NCBI GenBank assembly: GCA_021324155.1
Contig: JAJPJQ010000019.1
Coordinates: forward strand, 22,288-86,287
DNA length: 64,000 bases
DNA from: Pseudomonadota bacterium
GTDB lineage: Bacteria; Desulfobacterota; Binatia; UBA9968
Direction of reading: 5' to 3'
How positions within the stretch are numbered: position 1 is the first letter of the stretch; every line of letters starts with the position of its first letter. This document shows, piece by piece, positions 1 to 9,354 of this stretch. A program made the translations under genes and the position numbers. The notes below the pieces were generated by a model. The model had not been told where the DNA came from and ran no database searches. It worked only from the letters and a program-made list of their open reading frames with translations.

Positions 1-491
1 CCGAATGGCGCGTCGATAAGCCATAGACCGACGGCGGGAAACAGAATTCCGGCCCCGCCCTGTACGCCGCTGTAGTAGCCGGACGCTTCGGCGCGTCGCA
101 TCGCCGGCGCATTCAGCGCCAGCAGCGCGTAGCCGCCGGTATTGAGACCGGCCCAGCCGATGCCGCGGAGCGCGTTCGCGGGTAGGGTAGCGAGCGCCGC
201 GGGCACAAGAAACAAAAGCATGCTCGCGGCGAGCACGGAGCAGCCGAACGTGAGCACTCCGGCTTCGGTGCGCGTGTCCGCGATATGACCGATGATCGGT
301 CGAAGCATTACGCTCGTCACGGCGAACGAGGCGAGCGCGAAACCGACGGTGAGCGGAGAGCCGCCGAGCTGAGTGATGTAAAGTGGGATCGTCGGCGTCA
401 AGAGCGCGTTGTGGGCGTAGCCCAACAGCTGCGTCAGGCAGAGGAGCGCGAAAGTCTGGCTCCAAATCGAGTCGGGCTTTGCAGTTGTCAT
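1..491 (-). CDS. MFS transporter, N-terminal part (runs off left edge)
   Basis: The reverse strand reads open from an ATG at 491 to the window edge, about 163 codons. Seen: several hydrophobic segments separated by short loops, and a loop between TM2 and TM3 (RPIIGHIADTR) that matches the major facilitator signature G-x-x-x-D-R in a degenerate form. The remaining helices lie outside the window. The family moves small solutes across the inner membrane by proton antiport or symport; the substrate cannot be told. It is divergent from the membrane protein starting at 598. Confidence 0.8.
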   Translation of the reverse strand, partial: MTTAKPDSIWSQTFALLCLTQLLGYAHNALLTPTIPLYITQLGGSPLTVGFALASFAVTSVMLRPIIGHIADTRTEAGVLTFGCSVLAASMLLFLVPAALATLPANALRGIGWAGLNTGGYALLALNAPAMRRAEASGYYSGVQGGAGILFPAVGLWLIDAPF

Positions 492-597
492 GCAGAAATA
501 GGGGAAGACCTCCTCCACATACACGAGAACGGAGAAAAAATACATCGCCGTACACGCTGCTGGTCAAAACGGCTCCTCTTCTGCTACAACCAGTGAG

Positions 598-1155
598 ATG
601 ATCCGTCGGGAATTTCGCCAGGCGCTAGAGGCGCAGCACAACGTGTTGCTCGCGCTCTGGGTGATTTTCGCGTGCGGAATCCTGATCTATATCGCCGTCG
701 CGCAGATTTTCCTCGCCGACCGGCAGCTCGCGATCAGTTATGCGTTTGCGCAAACAGCAAAGATGTTTATCTGGTTTCTCACGTTCGTCGATATCGCGAC
801 GCTTTTCTGGTGGAAGCGCCGGTTCTTGACGAACGAGGCGATTCTCGGCGGCGCCAAGCGCTACAAGGTGCTCCAGGCGCTGCAAGGGCACAAAGGCGAG
901 AGCGAGGAGCGCGCGGCGGCGTTCGTCTCGTCATACGTGACCGGAAAAGTCGTGGCGTTCGCGCTGGCCGAGGCCGTCGCGATCTACGGCTTCGCGCTTG
1001 TATTGACGAGTCATTATTTTGTGGGACAATACATTCTGTCCATTGGGAGCGGCTTATTGCTGCTGCTGGAATTTCCTTCCCGGGGGTTCTTGACGGATCT
1101 CGTAGACGCGGCGGAAACCAATCGTCGATCGTTCAACAACGAGGAGACAGCTTGA
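598..1155 (+). CDS. Membrane protein of unknown function
   Basis: This 185-residue protein has about four hydrophobic segments (near residues 18-40, 52-70, 115-137 and 142-158) and a basic, charged cytoplasmic loop between the second and third. The first ATG follows an ordinary intergenic gap with no strong Shine-Dalgarno. I do not recognise a family. It lies head-to-head with the partial MFS gene and just upstream of a second MFS gene on the same strand, so a role linked to transport is possible but not shown. Confidence 0.6.
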   Translation: MIRREFRQALEAQHNVLLALWVIFACGILIYIAVAQIFLADRQLAISYAFAQTAKMFIWFLTFVDIATLFWWKRRFLTNEAILGGAKRYKVLQALQGHKGESEERAAAFVSSYVTGKVVAFALAEAVAIYGFALVLTSHYFVGQYILSIGSGLLLLLEFPSRGFLTDLVDAAETNRRSFNNEETA

Positions 1156-1238
1156 CTAATCGACGGTTGCTGCTGCAGCTTCGTGCGAGCGCCGCTCTAG
1201 GTCAGGCGGGCCGCCCTTAATATTCTGATCGACACCTC

Positions 1239-2531
1239 GTGTTTGCACGCCACACAAAAAAAACCTCGAGCGCGGCCGTCGACGGGCCGCTTAGCCCTTT
1301 TCGTCATCGCGATTTTCGCGTTTTCTGGACCGCGTCCGTGCTCTCGACGATGGGCTCCCAGTTCACGCAGGTCGCGATGGCATGGCAGATATACGAGCTC
1401 ACTAACTCGCCGATGCAGATCGGGCTTCTCGGTCTTGCGCGCGGCTTGCCGCAGATCGCGCTGCTGCTGGTCGGCGGATTGCTCGCCGACGCCGTCAATC
1501 GCCGCAAGCTTTTGATGTGCACGCAGGCGAGCCTCTTTTGCGTTTCGGCTTCGCTCGCTTTTCTGACGCACGGCGGCAGGGCGTCGCCGGGAATGCTCTA
1601 CGCGGCGACGATCCTTCTGGCTTTTTTCAACTCGCTCGACAATCCGTCACGCCAGGCGATTGTGCCCAGTCTCGTGCCGCGCGAGACGCTGGCGCGGGCG
1701 CTCGCGCTCAACAGCTCGCAGCGCTACGTCGCGGTGATCGCTGGGCCTTCGCTCGCGGGCGTCGTCCTCGCCGCGTTCGGCCCGCAGGCATGCTACGCCG
1801 TCGACGCGCTCTCCTGGCTCTGTATGGTGGCGACGCTTGCGTCGATCCGTACGCCGCTGCAGGAGGGCAGAGGCTGGCGGTCGGTTTCTTTACATTCGCT
1901 GCGCGAGGGCTGGGTCTTCGTGATCGGCCACGGCGTCATCTTCCCCTTGATGTTGATGGATTTCGGCGCGATGTTTTTCGGCTCGGCGAAAGCGCTGCTG
2001 CCGGTTTATGCGCGCGACATTCTCAGCGTCGGGCCGCGCGGCCTCGGGGTTCTCTACGCCGCGAGCGCCGTCGGCTCGCTCTTGTCGGCGACCGCGTTCA
2101 GCCTCGTGGGCGGCGTGCGGCGCGCCGGGCTATGGATTTTCAGCGGCGTAACCGTGTACGGCATGTGCACCGTGCTATTCGCCGAATCACGCATTTTTTG
2201 GGTATCCGTTGTTCTGCTGGCCGCTGCCGGGGCGGGCGACACGATCAGTGCGATCTTGCGCGGCACCATCAATCAGCTCGCGACGCCCGACGATCTGCGG
2301 GGTAGGATGGCGTCCATCAATAGTATCTTTACGAATACCGGACCGCCGCTCGGACAATTCGAATCCGGAGCCGTCGCCGCGTGGTTCGGCGCGCCGATGT
2401 CGGCGCTGAGCGGCGGCGTCGCGACGCTCGCGCTGCTCGCGTTCGTCGCCGCGGCTTTTCCCGCGATCCGCCGCTTTCAGATCGACGGCGAGCAGCGCGT
2501 CCAGGAAATCAGAGCCGCGGCGCCGGGATGA
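1239..2531 (+). CDS. MFS transporter (MFS_3 / EntS-like)
   Basis: A 430-residue protein with about 12 hydrophobic segments. The N-terminal part (RHRDFRVFWTASVLSTMGSQ) and the loop LLADAVNRRKLL, a version of the G-x-x-x-D-R-x-x-R motif between TM2 and TM3, match the DHA3/enterobactin-exporter-like branch of the major facilitator superfamily. Such proteins usually export small molecules or drugs. The GTG start at 1239 lacks a convincing ribosome site, so the exact N terminus is uncertain; the conserved domain begins about 20 residues in. Confidence 0.85.
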   Translation: MFARHTKKTSSAAVDGPLSPFRHRDFRVFWTASVLSTMGSQFTQVAMAWQIYELTNSPMQIGLLGLARGLPQIALLLVGGLLADAVNRRKLLMCTQASLFCVSASLAFLTHGGRASPGMLYAATILLAFFNSLDNPSRQAIVPSLVPRETLARALALNSSQRYVAVIAGPSLAGVVLAAFGPQACYAVDALSWLCMVATLASIRTPLQEGRGWRSVSLHSLREGWVFVIGHGVIFPLMLMDFGAMFFGSAKALLPVYARDILSVGPRGLGVLYAASAVGSLLSATAFSLVGGVRRAGLWIFSGVTVYGMCTVLFAESRIFWVSVVLLAAAGAGDTISAILRGTINQLATPDDLRGRMASINSIFTNTGPPLGQFESGAVAAWFGAPMSALSGGVATLALLAFVAAAFPAIRRFQIDGEQRVQEIRAAAPG

Positions 2532-2569
2532 TCCGGCGCCGCGCGCCCCGAATTCGCTGCCTCGCTATT

Positions 2570-2878
2570 TTACCAGCGGCGCCATCCCCAGCGATCGTGC
2601 CGCAGATCGCCGTAAGCATCGGCAAGCAGGCGCCGATGATGCGCGATTTGTCGGCGGTCGAACGCGATTTCCGCCGGGCCCGCGCCGTTTCTCAGATCGC
2701 GTCTGAGCTCCAGCTCGCTACGATATAAACGCCGCTTGAGAGCGGCGATATCCGTGTAATCGCGCCGGATCTCGCCGCCGCGCCAGCCGTAAAACGTATC
2801 CGCAAAAGCGGGCGTTCCCGCCGCCAGCATTGAAGCTGCGATCAATCCGCCAAAAATCAATTTTTTTGTTTTGCTCAT
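2570..2878 (-). CDS. Small secreted protein, basic and aromatic
   Basis: A 102-residue protein with a clear Sec signal peptide: basic start MSKTKK, a hydrophobic stretch, and a likely SPase I site after TPAFA (about residue 26). The mature part is rich in Arg, His, Tyr and Trp (for example residues HRRLLADAYGDLRHDRWGWR) and looks helical. A strong ribosome site (AGGAGGCG) lies just upstream on the reverse strand. I do not recognise the family. It sits alone between an MFS gene and the AsmA-like gene. Periplasmic location is inferred. Confidence 0.65.
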   Translation of the reverse strand: MSKTKKLIFGGLIAASMLAAGTPAFADTFYGWRGGEIRRDYTDIAALKRRLYRSELELRRDLRNGAGPAEIAFDRRQIAHHRRLLADAYGDLRHDRWGWRRW

Positions 2879-2970
2879 ATCGCCTCCTATCAGCTTAGAC
2901 GCGATAGGAGTCGGACGGTTTACGCCGTGGGCAGGAGTGTGAAGGGGGGTTCCGAAAAGGCCGCGGGCGT

Positions 2971-5109
2971 TTACTTATTGCCGAAGAAGCCCTGCAAACC
3001 TTTAATGATCTCGTCCTTCGTGTTGTTCTTTTTCTTCTTTTTCTTGCCGTCGTCGGGCGGCGCGTTTTCGTCGGCGTCGGAGGATTTTTTCGACTTCTTG
3101 CCGCCGCCGATGTCGCCGAACGTCTGGCCGAGGAATCCTTTCTGCATGGCGCGCGCTACGTAGTTCATGTCGGGTTTCGGCTTGGCGCCGGGGAGCTTGC
3201 CGGACAACGTGAAAGGCATTTCGAGCTGGCCCTGGTCGTTGAGAAAGCCTTTGGCCTGATTGGCTTTGTTGACGATATCGCGCGAGAGCGGCTGCGAGAA
3301 CGTCAGGACCGCGCTGAAGTCGACCTTGCGGTTGAACGCGACCCAGCCTTTGCCCAGCGTGTAGAACTCGGCGGCGGAGACGACGAGATTGTCGGTGCGC
3401 GCGCGGCCATCGGCGATGACGGCGGTGCCTTTCATCTGTTTGAACTCGGTGTCTTTAGCGCTGAAGACCTCGGGATATTTCTTGCGGATGTCGTTCGGCA
3501 CGATGCTCATGCCGCCGGGCACGTTCGAAAACATGCTCTCTGCGAGGTTGACGTCGAGCAGCGCGCCGTTTTTCACCTCCATCTTCGCCTGACCCTTGAG
3601 AGCATCCTGGATCGCGTCCCAGCTTTTGCCGGCGCCGGTAACGTCGAGATCCATATCCAGAAAACCGCGGAGATTCTTCGGCGCGCTGGGAGAAATGGCA
3701 TTGGAAAGCGCGGCGACATCGACCGCCTTGACGTTCGCGGTCAAGGCGAAGCGCGGCGTCGCCTCGCGCATGTCGTAGTGGCCCTTGGCTTTCACGTTGC
3801 CGCTGAAGGCATCCGCCGAAAAGCTCTCGATCGTTGCGATGCGCTCCGCGAACGAAACGGAAGTCTGAATGTTTTTGAAATCGCTGTCGGCGATCGTGCC
3901 GCCAGAGGAAGTGAAGTTGCCGCGCGACGTGACCGCTCCGTCTTTCACGAGCAGAGTCCCTTCGCCCTTGAGATCTTTCACGACTTCGGGTTTTTTCCTG
4001 TCTTTCGACAGGCCTTTGATGTCCGAGAGGTTCAGCTGCGGCGACGAGAGACGATAGCTCATGTTCGTGGGCGATAAGCTCGTAGCCTTGACCGCGAGCC
4101 GAAGCTGCGAACTGCCGATCTTGAACGTCGTCTCCGGCAGCTCCGCAGTTTTCGCCGTGAAGTTGATCTTTGCGTTGATGTCTTTAACCGGCTGCGCGAG
4201 GGCCGGCACGCGCGCGCTGATGCCCGCCAGATTCAAAGTGCCGTCGAGGTCGGGCAGCACATTTTTCCCGACACGTCCGGTGACCCGGCTTTTTACGCCG
4301 ATGCTGCCAGCGAGCGCCAGGTCTTTCGGCAATTTCTTGCTCACGCCGGGGAGAGTCTTTTCCAGGTTCTCCAGCGCAATGGTGTCGAGCTCGATATCGC
4401 CCTCGACCGGAAGATCGTTAAAGTCCGTCTTCGGGCCGAGCGGACCGACACGGCCTTTCAGACGAAAATTTTGTTTAGGTGCGTCGAGCACGGCGGCCTT
4501 GAGGTCCATCTCGATCGGCCGCTCGAAGTTGATGTCTTTGATCTTGAAGTCGAGCTTTGTCGCGTGAAAATCGATGCCCTCCGCGGCGTCTTGGTAGTGG
4601 ATCTCGCCGTCGTCGACATCCACCAGGGAAACCGCCAGCGGCGGGGGCGCTCCACGCTCGCCGGCGCGTTGCTTTTTTTCCTTCTCGGTTTTTTCTTTTT
4701 TCTCCTTTTCGCTGCCGCCGATGCTAGCGAAGTTTAATTGTCCGCTTTTGTCGCGGAAGACGTTGATCACCGGCCGGTGCAGAACCATGTTCCGGATCTC
4801 GAGCTCTCTTCTGAGCAGGAGCGGCACGAGTTTCATATTGACCTGGAGATCGGCGGCGCGGACGAATGGCTCGTTAGAGAAGGCGGGATCGTCGGAGAGC
4901 GAGAATTGCTTCAAGCGCACGCCGATGCCGCCCCAGAGCGTAAGGCCTATCTCCCCGACCGTCATGGTGCGCCCCATCGACTCCTGCGCGCGCGCGAGCA
5001 GGTAGTCTTTGTTGCGGTTGATCAGGCTATTGAGGTTCGCGAGCGCAAGAACGGTCACGACGAGCATGACGGCGATGATGGCGCCGGCGACGATAAATAA
5101 TTTTCTCAT
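2971..5109 (-). CDS. AsmA family protein
   Basis: A 712-residue protein with one N-terminal membrane anchor (residues about 5-27) followed by a long periplasmic region rich in beta strand, with repeated 'x-L-D-x-x-L-x-L' phrases typical of AsmA and other bridge-like lipid-transfer proteins. A charged Lys/Glu insertion near residues 133-152 and a Lys-rich C-terminal tail (residues about 685-702) are visible. AsmA-like proteins affect outer-membrane assembly and phospholipid traffic. It appears to be a single-gene unit. Confidence 0.8.
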   Translation of the reverse strand: MRKLFIVAGAIIAVMLVVTVLALANLNSLINRNKDYLLARAQESMGRTMTVGEIGLTLWGGIGVRLKQFSLSDDPAFSNEPFVRAADLQVNMKLVPLLLRRELEIRNMVLHRPVINVFRDKSGQLNFASIGGSEKEKKEKTEKEKKQRAGERGAPPPLAVSLVDVDDGEIHYQDAAEGIDFHATKLDFKIKDINFERPIEMDLKAAVLDAPKQNFRLKGRVGPLGPKTDFNDLPVEGDIELDTIALENLEKTLPGVSKKLPKDLALAGSIGVKSRVTGRVGKNVLPDLDGTLNLAGISARVPALAQPVKDINAKINFTAKTAELPETTFKIGSSQLRLAVKATSLSPTNMSYRLSSPQLNLSDIKGLSKDRKKPEVVKDLKGEGTLLVKDGAVTSRGNFTSSGGTIADSDFKNIQTSVSFAERIATIESFSADAFSGNVKAKGHYDMREATPRFALTANVKAVDVAALSNAISPSAPKNLRGFLDMDLDVTGAGKSWDAIQDALKGQAKMEVKNGALLDVNLAESMFSNVPGGMSIVPNDIRKKYPEVFSAKDTEFKQMKGTAVIADGRARTDNLVVSAAEFYTLGKGWVAFNRKVDFSAVLTFSQPLSRDIVNKANQAKGFLNDQGQLEMPFTLSGKLPGAKPKPDMNYVARAMQKGFLGQTFGDIGGGKKSKKSSDADENAPPDDGKKKKKKNNTKDEIIKGLQGFFGNK

Positions 5110-5251
5110 AGCATGACTCGGCAGTTGGAACTGGCCGGTAAGCTCGTATTATCGCTCTTAACAAAGGCCGTTTCCAGCGCAGAACTTCCTTGCCGCGCAC
5201 AACGGCTTCGCATAGAATCCATTCGGGCTACACCAACGGACGGAGGTTGCC

Positions 5252-5560
5252 ATGTGGTATCTCATCCTGCGCAGGCCGGTGCGGCCGCGCGAGGAATGGA
5301 CCGTGACTCTCGACCAGCATTTCGTCTGGATGAAAGAGCAGCATCAAAACGGTCGCATTCTTTTTTCCGGACCCAGCGCCGACCGCAAGCTCGGCATTTA
5401 CGTAATTCGCGCGGCGTCGCGCGAGGAGGCCGAGCGGATCGCCTCCGGCGATCCCTACACGAAGGCCGGGTTTACCGCCTTCGATGTCATCGAATGGGAA
5501 GTTCATCAGATCCTCGGCGTGGGGCCGTTTACCGCCGCGGAATTGAAGGCGCACAAGTAA
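5252..5560 (+). CDS. YciI family protein
   Basis: A 102-residue YCII-related protein. Seen: the opening MWYLILRRPVRPREEW, a His in LDQHFVWMKEQ, the phrase LFSGPSADRKLGIYVI and the alternating segment ASREEAERIASGDPYTKAG, all in the order usual for the dimeric ferredoxin-like YciI fold, which carries a conserved His-Asp pair of unclear catalytic role. The start follows GGAGGTTGCC. Its stop overlaps the start of the next gene (TAATG), so the two are translationally coupled. Confidence 0.85.
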   Translation: MWYLILRRPVRPREEWTVTLDQHFVWMKEQHQNGRILFSGPSADRKLGIYVIRAASREEAERIASGDPYTKAGFTAFDVIEWEVHQILGVGPFTAAELKAHK

Positions 5561-5973
5561 TGGACATCGCCGAAGCGATCAAATTTCTGGCGCAACATCA
5601 TCGCGGCGTCCTTGCGACACGGCGGCGGAGCGGCGCGCTCCAGATGTCGCCGGTGTCGCCCGGTCTGGACGCCGACGGGCGGGTGATTATTACGAGTCGC
5701 GAGACCGCGTACAAAATTCTTAATCTGCGCCGCGACCCGCGCGCGTCGCTTTGTGTGTTTACCGAGGCGTTCCACGGTTTGGGATGGGTGCAGATCGACG
5801 GCCGGGCCGAGATCCTGTCGCTGCCGGAAGCGATGGAGCCCCTCGTCGACTGGCACCGCCGGATCAAGGGCGAGCATCGTGATTGGAGCGAATACCGCAA
5901 AACAATGGAGGCGCAGCGGCGCGTGCTGCTGCGGATCATCGTCGAGCGCGCCGGGCCCGACCTGAAGGGGTGA
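5560..5973 (+). CDS. PPOX-class pyridoxamine 5'-phosphate oxidase-like flavin/F420 protein
   Basis: A 137-residue protein of the split-barrel flavin-binding fold. The order HRGVLATRRRSGALQMSPV, then a strand with IITSRETAYKILNLRRDPR (phosphate-binding Lys and Arg), then WVQIDGRAEIL matches the TIGR03618-type F420-dependent oxidoreductases. Specific substrate unknown. The ATG at 5560 shares its A with the stop of the YciI gene. A longer reading of the same frame from 5113 would overlap the whole YciI gene and is rejected. Confidence 0.8.
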   Translation: MDIAEAIKFLAQHHRGVLATRRRSGALQMSPVSPGLDADGRVIITSRETAYKILNLRRDPRASLCVFTEAFHGLGWVQIDGRAEILSLPEAMEPLVDWHRRIKGEHRDWSEYRKTMEAQRRVLLRIIVERAGPDLKG

Positions 5974-6020
5974 GAATTTTTATTGACTAAAAATATGCGC
6001 GGGGATAAGCTCCTCGCGAA

Positions 6021-6090
6021 TGTTGAGTTTTGAATCTTGAGTGAGGAAGGTTCTGAAAACTCTTTGAATTCAAAACTCAAAAATTCAACA
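6021..6090. repeat. Heptamer-phased inverted repeat, element 1
   Basis: Left arm 6021-6041 reads TGTTGAG, TTTTGAA, TCTTGAG. The right arm, 6069-6090, read on the other strand gives TGTTGAA, TTTTTGAG, TTTTGAA. The two arms can pair imperfectly across a 27-nt gap. It lies between the PPOX-like gene and ssb and ends just before the ssb ribosome site. Confidence 0.7.
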
Positions 6091-6108
6091 CTGATTTAGG
6101 AGAAAACC

Positions 6109-6537
6109 ATGTCGGTTAACAAAGTCATCCTAATCGGCAATCTCGGCAAAGACCCCGAGGTGCGCTATACCGCGAACGGCCGCGCCGTGGCGCGCTTTCC
6201 GGTCGCGACCAGCGAGGTCTGGAACGACGCCGAGGGCAACCGGCAGGAAAGAACCGAGTGGCACAATATCATCGTCTGGGGCAAGCAGGGCGAGACCTGC
6301 GGCCAGTATCTCGCCAAAGGGCGCCAGGCGTACATCGAAGGCAGCATCCGCACGCGCTCCTACGACGATAAAAACGGCCAGAAGCGCTATGTGACCGAGA
6401 TTATCGCCCAGCGGGTGCGCTTTCTCGGCGGCGGAGGCGGTGGGCGCATCGCGCCGGAGGCCGACGGCGAAGGCCACGGGGAAACGGCCGCCGCGGGCGG
6501 CGGACAGGCGCCGTTCGACGACGACATTCCGTTCTGA
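6109..6537 (+). CDS. ssb: Single-stranded DNA-binding protein
   Basis: A 142-residue SSB. The N-terminal OB fold (residues about 1-108) shows [20 protein letters not shown], the aromatic and basic positions of strands 3-4 ([15 protein letters not shown]) and the Q-R-V-R-F-L-G-G end of the fold. A Gly-rich spacer leads to the acidic C-terminal tip FDDDIPF, the docking peptide for replication and repair partners. Start is the ATG after TTTAGGAGAAAACC. Binds ssDNA in replication, recombination and repair. Confidence 0.97.
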   Translation: MSVNKVILIGNLGKDPEVRYTANGRAVARFPVATSEVWNDAEGNRQERTEWHNIIVWGKQGETCGQYLAKGRQAYIEGSIRTRSYDDKNGQKRYVTEIIAQRVRFLGGGGGGRIAPEADGEGHGETAAAGGGQAPFDDDIPF

Positions 6538-6673
6538 TTTAGGTAGCGGGTCAGGTAAGTCACACAGCTTTTACCCCCCTCCGGTAAATTCCATCCCGAA
6601 TTCCGTGTTTTGCTGATATCCCCATATCTTCGACGGCGATATCCTGAAATCAGCTCGAAAGGGGGGACCCCAC

Positions 6674-6940
6674 ATGGGCATTTTGGGTTGGATCGTATTC
6701 GGCTTAATCGTCGGCTTCGTGGCGAAGTTTCTGACGCCCGGGCGCGACCCGGGCGGCTTTATCGTTACGATGATAATCGGCATTGTCGGCGCATTGCTCG
6801 GCGGCTTTATCGGCAGGGCGGTTGGCCTCTATAACGAAAATGATCCGGTCGGTTTCGTCATGGCGGTGATCGGCGCGGTGATTCTGCTGCTCCTTTATCG
6901 CCTGTTTACGGGCGGCAGCCGGCGCAGATCGATCGCTTAG
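6674..6940 (+). CDS. GlsB/YeaQ/YmgE-family membrane protein
   Basis: An 88-residue protein with three membrane segments. The first begins GILGWIVFGLIVGFVAKFL, then a short loop TPGRDPGG, a Gly-rich second segment, and a third ending in LLLYRLF. This is the transglycosylase-associated / GlsB pattern, a general-stress membrane protein of unknown mechanism. The ATG follows a GAAAGGGGGG ribosome site. Confidence 0.9.
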   Translation: MGILGWIVFGLIVGFVAKFLTPGRDPGGFIVTMIIGIVGALLGGFIGRAVGLYNENDPVGFVMAVIGAVILLLLYRLFTGGSRRRSIA

Positions 6941-6942
6941 TC

Positions 6943-7911
6943 TCAATCGACACGGTTTCTTTCACGACCGTCGAGGAAGGCGAGAACGTTTTCCTCCACC
7001 TCCCCGAGCAAGCGCTCGCGCGCTTCGCGCGCCGACCACGCAGTGTGTGGCGTAACGAGCAGGTTGTCGAGCTCTTTGGCAGCTTGGATGATGGGATGGT
7101 CGGGGGGCGGCGGCTCGCGCGAGATCACGTCCAGCGCAGCCCCGCCTAGCTTCTTCTGTCTTAGAGCATCGATCAGCGCACTCTCATCTACGAGTGCGCC
7201 CCGAGCGGTGTTCACCAGAAAAGCGCCGGATTTCATCCGCGCCAAGGCAGCGGCGTCGATGAGGTTTTTCGTCGCCGGTGTCAGCGGCGCGTGCAGCGAA
7301 AGAAAATCGACTTTCGCCAGCAATTCATCCAGCGGCAGGCGCCCGGCTGCAGTCTCCTTCGCTCCAGGTCTTCTCGCTACCAGCACTTCCATACCGAGAG
7401 CCCGCGCTACCTCGGCGACGCGGCGGCCGATGTTGCCGTAGCCGACGATGCCAAGCTTTTTCCCGGCAAGCTCCGTCGTCGCGAAATCGAGACGGGTGTA
7501 AATCGGACTCTCTTCCCAATGGCCGCAGCGGACAACGTCGATGTAGCCGCCGCCGCGGGTTGCGAGTTCGAGGATGAGCGCGATCGTGAATTGCGCGACC
7601 GATTGCGCTGCGTAGCCGGGCACGTTTGCGACCGCGATTCCGCGCTCGCGCGCCGCGATGAGGTCGATGTTGTCCGTTCCCGTAGCCGCCTCGGCGATGA
7701 ACTTCAAGGTGCGCGTCTGGGACGCGTTCAGCGCGGCGCGATCGAGCGGGACTTTGTTGGTCACGATCACAGGGAAGCCGTCGATTCGTTGCAAGATCTC
7801 CACGGGTGGCGTTTGCTTATGAATCGTGCAATCCCATCGTTCGGTGAAGCGGTTCAGCGGAACGTCGCCGAACGTCGAGGCATCTAAGAAGACGATGCGG
7901 ATGTCGGCCAT
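6943..7911 (-). CDS. D-2-hydroxyacid dehydrogenase (NAD-binding)
   Basis: A 322-residue protein of the D-isomer 2-hydroxyacid dehydrogenase family. Seen: the Rossmann signature KLGIVGYGNIGRRVAEVARA, the segment FLSLHAPLTPATKNLI, NTARGALVDESAL with the catalytic Arg region, and the His of LVTPHTAWSARE. It is closest in style to glycerate/hydroxypyruvate reductase-like members; the physiological 2-oxoacid is not determined. Its start directly abuts the stop of the MazG-like gene, so they form one transcription unit. It converges on the GlsB gene with a 2-base gap. Confidence 0.9.
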   Translation of the reverse strand: MADIRIVFLDASTFGDVPLNRFTERWDCTIHKQTPPVEILQRIDGFPVIVTNKVPLDRAALNASQTRTLKFIAEAATGTDNIDLIAARERGIAVANVPGYAAQSVAQFTIALILELATRGGGYIDVVRCGHWEESPIYTRLDFATTELAGKKLGIVGYGNIGRRVAEVARALGMEVLVARRPGAKETAAGRLPLDELLAKVDFLSLHAPLTPATKNLIDAAALARMKSGAFLVNTARGALVDESALIDALRQKKLGGAALDVISREPPPPDHPIIQAAKELDNLLVTPHTAWSAREARERLLGEVEENVLAFLDGRERNRVD

Positions 7912-8331
7912 CTATTTCCGCTCCATGCGCTTCGCCTCTTCCCAAAAGCTGTCCATTTCCTCCAGGGTCGCATCGGAGAGATTCCTGCCCTGAGCCTCAA
8001 TGCGCGCTTCGACGTGCGCGAAACGGCGGAGAAATCGCTCGACCCCCTCGGCAAGGCAGTCTTCGCTCTCAATATTGAGAAAACGGGAAAGATTGACGAG
8101 CGATAGAAGAAGATCAGCCATTTCCTCGCCGCTGCGGCGGCGGTCGCCGGAAGCGGCGGCTTTTTTGAGCTCGTCGAACTCCTCCTCGACCTTTTTCCAC
8201 ACGGGTCCCGCGTCGGGCCAGTCAAAGCCCAGCGTCGACGCCCATTCCGTGACGCGCTGCGCGCGCGCGAGTGCGGGAAGAGATTTCGGAAAATTGTTTT
8301 TCGGCGCCGCCATGCGGCAGATATAAGCCAT
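7912..8331 (-). CDS. MazG-like nucleotide pyrophosphohydrolase
   Basis: A 139-residue all-alpha NTP pyrophosphohydrolase that matches the C-terminal half of MazG. The metal-binding acidic pattern is present: EEEFDELKKA followed by EEMADLLLSLVNLSR, then RFLRRFAHVEARI and the closing WEEAKR. Such enzymes hydrolyse nucleoside triphosphates to monophosphate and pyrophosphate and act in house-cleaning or (p)ppGpp balance. Full MazG is about twice as long, so this is a single-domain version. The start could also be the Met 6 codons in. Confidence 0.8.
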   Translation of the reverse strand: MAYICRMAAPKNNFPKSLPALARAQRVTEWASTLGFDWPDAGPVWKKVEEEFDELKKAAASGDRRRSGEEMADLLLSLVNLSRFLNIESEDCLAEGVERFLRRFAHVEARIEAQGRNLSDATLEEMDSFWEEAKRMERK

Positions 8332-8402
8332 GATTTCGGCAATGTCTAGGCGATGGGCAGCCTTGTCAGCCTTGGAACGCTAAGCTACTGTGCCTCTACT
8401 TC

Positions 8403-9263
8403 ATGCGGCCGGAATTCATCGCGATTCTCTCGTCGATGCTGTGGGCGGCGGACGCCGTTTTGGTGAGCCTCGGCGCGCGTACCTCGAATGTCGTCGCTGC
8501 GGCGTTCCTCAGCTACGCGTTTTCGGCGGGGGCGATGTGGATTGTTCTCTCCACCTATTTTCCTTTCGAGCGGCTCGCATCGCGCGCGACGATTTTTTTT
8601 CTACTGAGCGGGTGCCTCCAGCCGCTGCTAGCGCGGATTCTCTACTACAGCGGCATCACGCGCATCGGCGTGGCACGCGCCGGGCCGCTCCGCGGCGTCG
8701 AGCCGCTGCTGTCGGTGACTATCGCGATCCTATTTCTGCACGAGCGGCCGAGCGTCAACGTATATGTCGGCGCGGCGTTGATCGTCGCCAGCGTCTGGCT
8801 TGTGCTGTGGCAGAGCGAGACCGAGACGCGCGCGACGTTCACGGACTATCTGTTGCCGCTCGGCGCGGCGCTCTGCGGCGCGGTCTCGCAAAATCTGCGC
8901 AAGACCGGCCTGCTGCTCCTGCCCGACCCCTACGCCGGCACGGCCGTCAGCACGTCGCTGTCGCTCGTGCTGTTCGCCGCTTATCTCGCGGGCAGCGGCA
9001 AGATGCGGCTGATCGCGCCGACACGCCGCGCTCTGCCGTTTTTCGCCGCCGCCGCGGTGGTTTCGACCACCGCGCAGGTATTGAACTACGAGGCACTGAA
9101 CATGGGGGACGTCTCGGCGATGGTACCGCTGCTCAACACGACGCCGCTCTTCGCGGTGCTTTTTAGCGTCGTCTTCTTGCGCAAGGTAGAGACCGTGACG
9201 TTGCGCATCGTGCTCGGCGCGCTGGTGATGTTCATGGGCGTCGTCGTGATCGCGTTTCGATAG
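8403..9263 (+). CDS. EamA-family (DMT) transporter
   Basis: A 286-residue protein with about ten hydrophobic segments arranged as two EamA repeats. The phrase ARAGPLRGVEPLLSVTIAIL in repeat one and SAMVPLLNTTPLFAVLFSVV in repeat two, each followed by a Glu or Lys loop, are the duplicated family signature. EamA proteins export or import metabolites at the inner membrane; the substrate is unknown. The gene is divergent from the MazG-like gene with a 71-bp gap. Confidence 0.85.
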   Translation: MRPEFIAILSSMLWAADAVLVSLGARTSNVVAAAFLSYAFSAGAMWIVLSTYFPFERLASRATIFFLLSGCLQPLLARILYYSGITRIGVARAGPLRGVEPLLSVTIAILFLHERPSVNVYVGAALIVASVWLVLWQSETETRATFTDYLLPLGAALCGAVSQNLRKTGLLLLPDPYAGTAVSTSLSLVLFAAYLAGSGKMRLIAPTRRALPFFAAAAVVSTTAQVLNYEALNMGDVSAMVPLLNTTPLFAVLFSVVFLRKVETVTLRIVLGALVMFMGVVVIAFR

Positions 9264-9354
9264 CTTTTATGGCTGCAAACACTGGACCCTGAAAATAAAA
9301 TCTGATAGACAAAGAACGAATTTTCACCCGCATTTACGGCGACAGGAGGCGCGA

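Noticed and set aside
5113..5559. In-frame N-terminal extension of the PPOX-like gene
   Set aside because: It would overlap the whole YciI gene; the TAATG junction at 5558-5562 is a normal coupled start.
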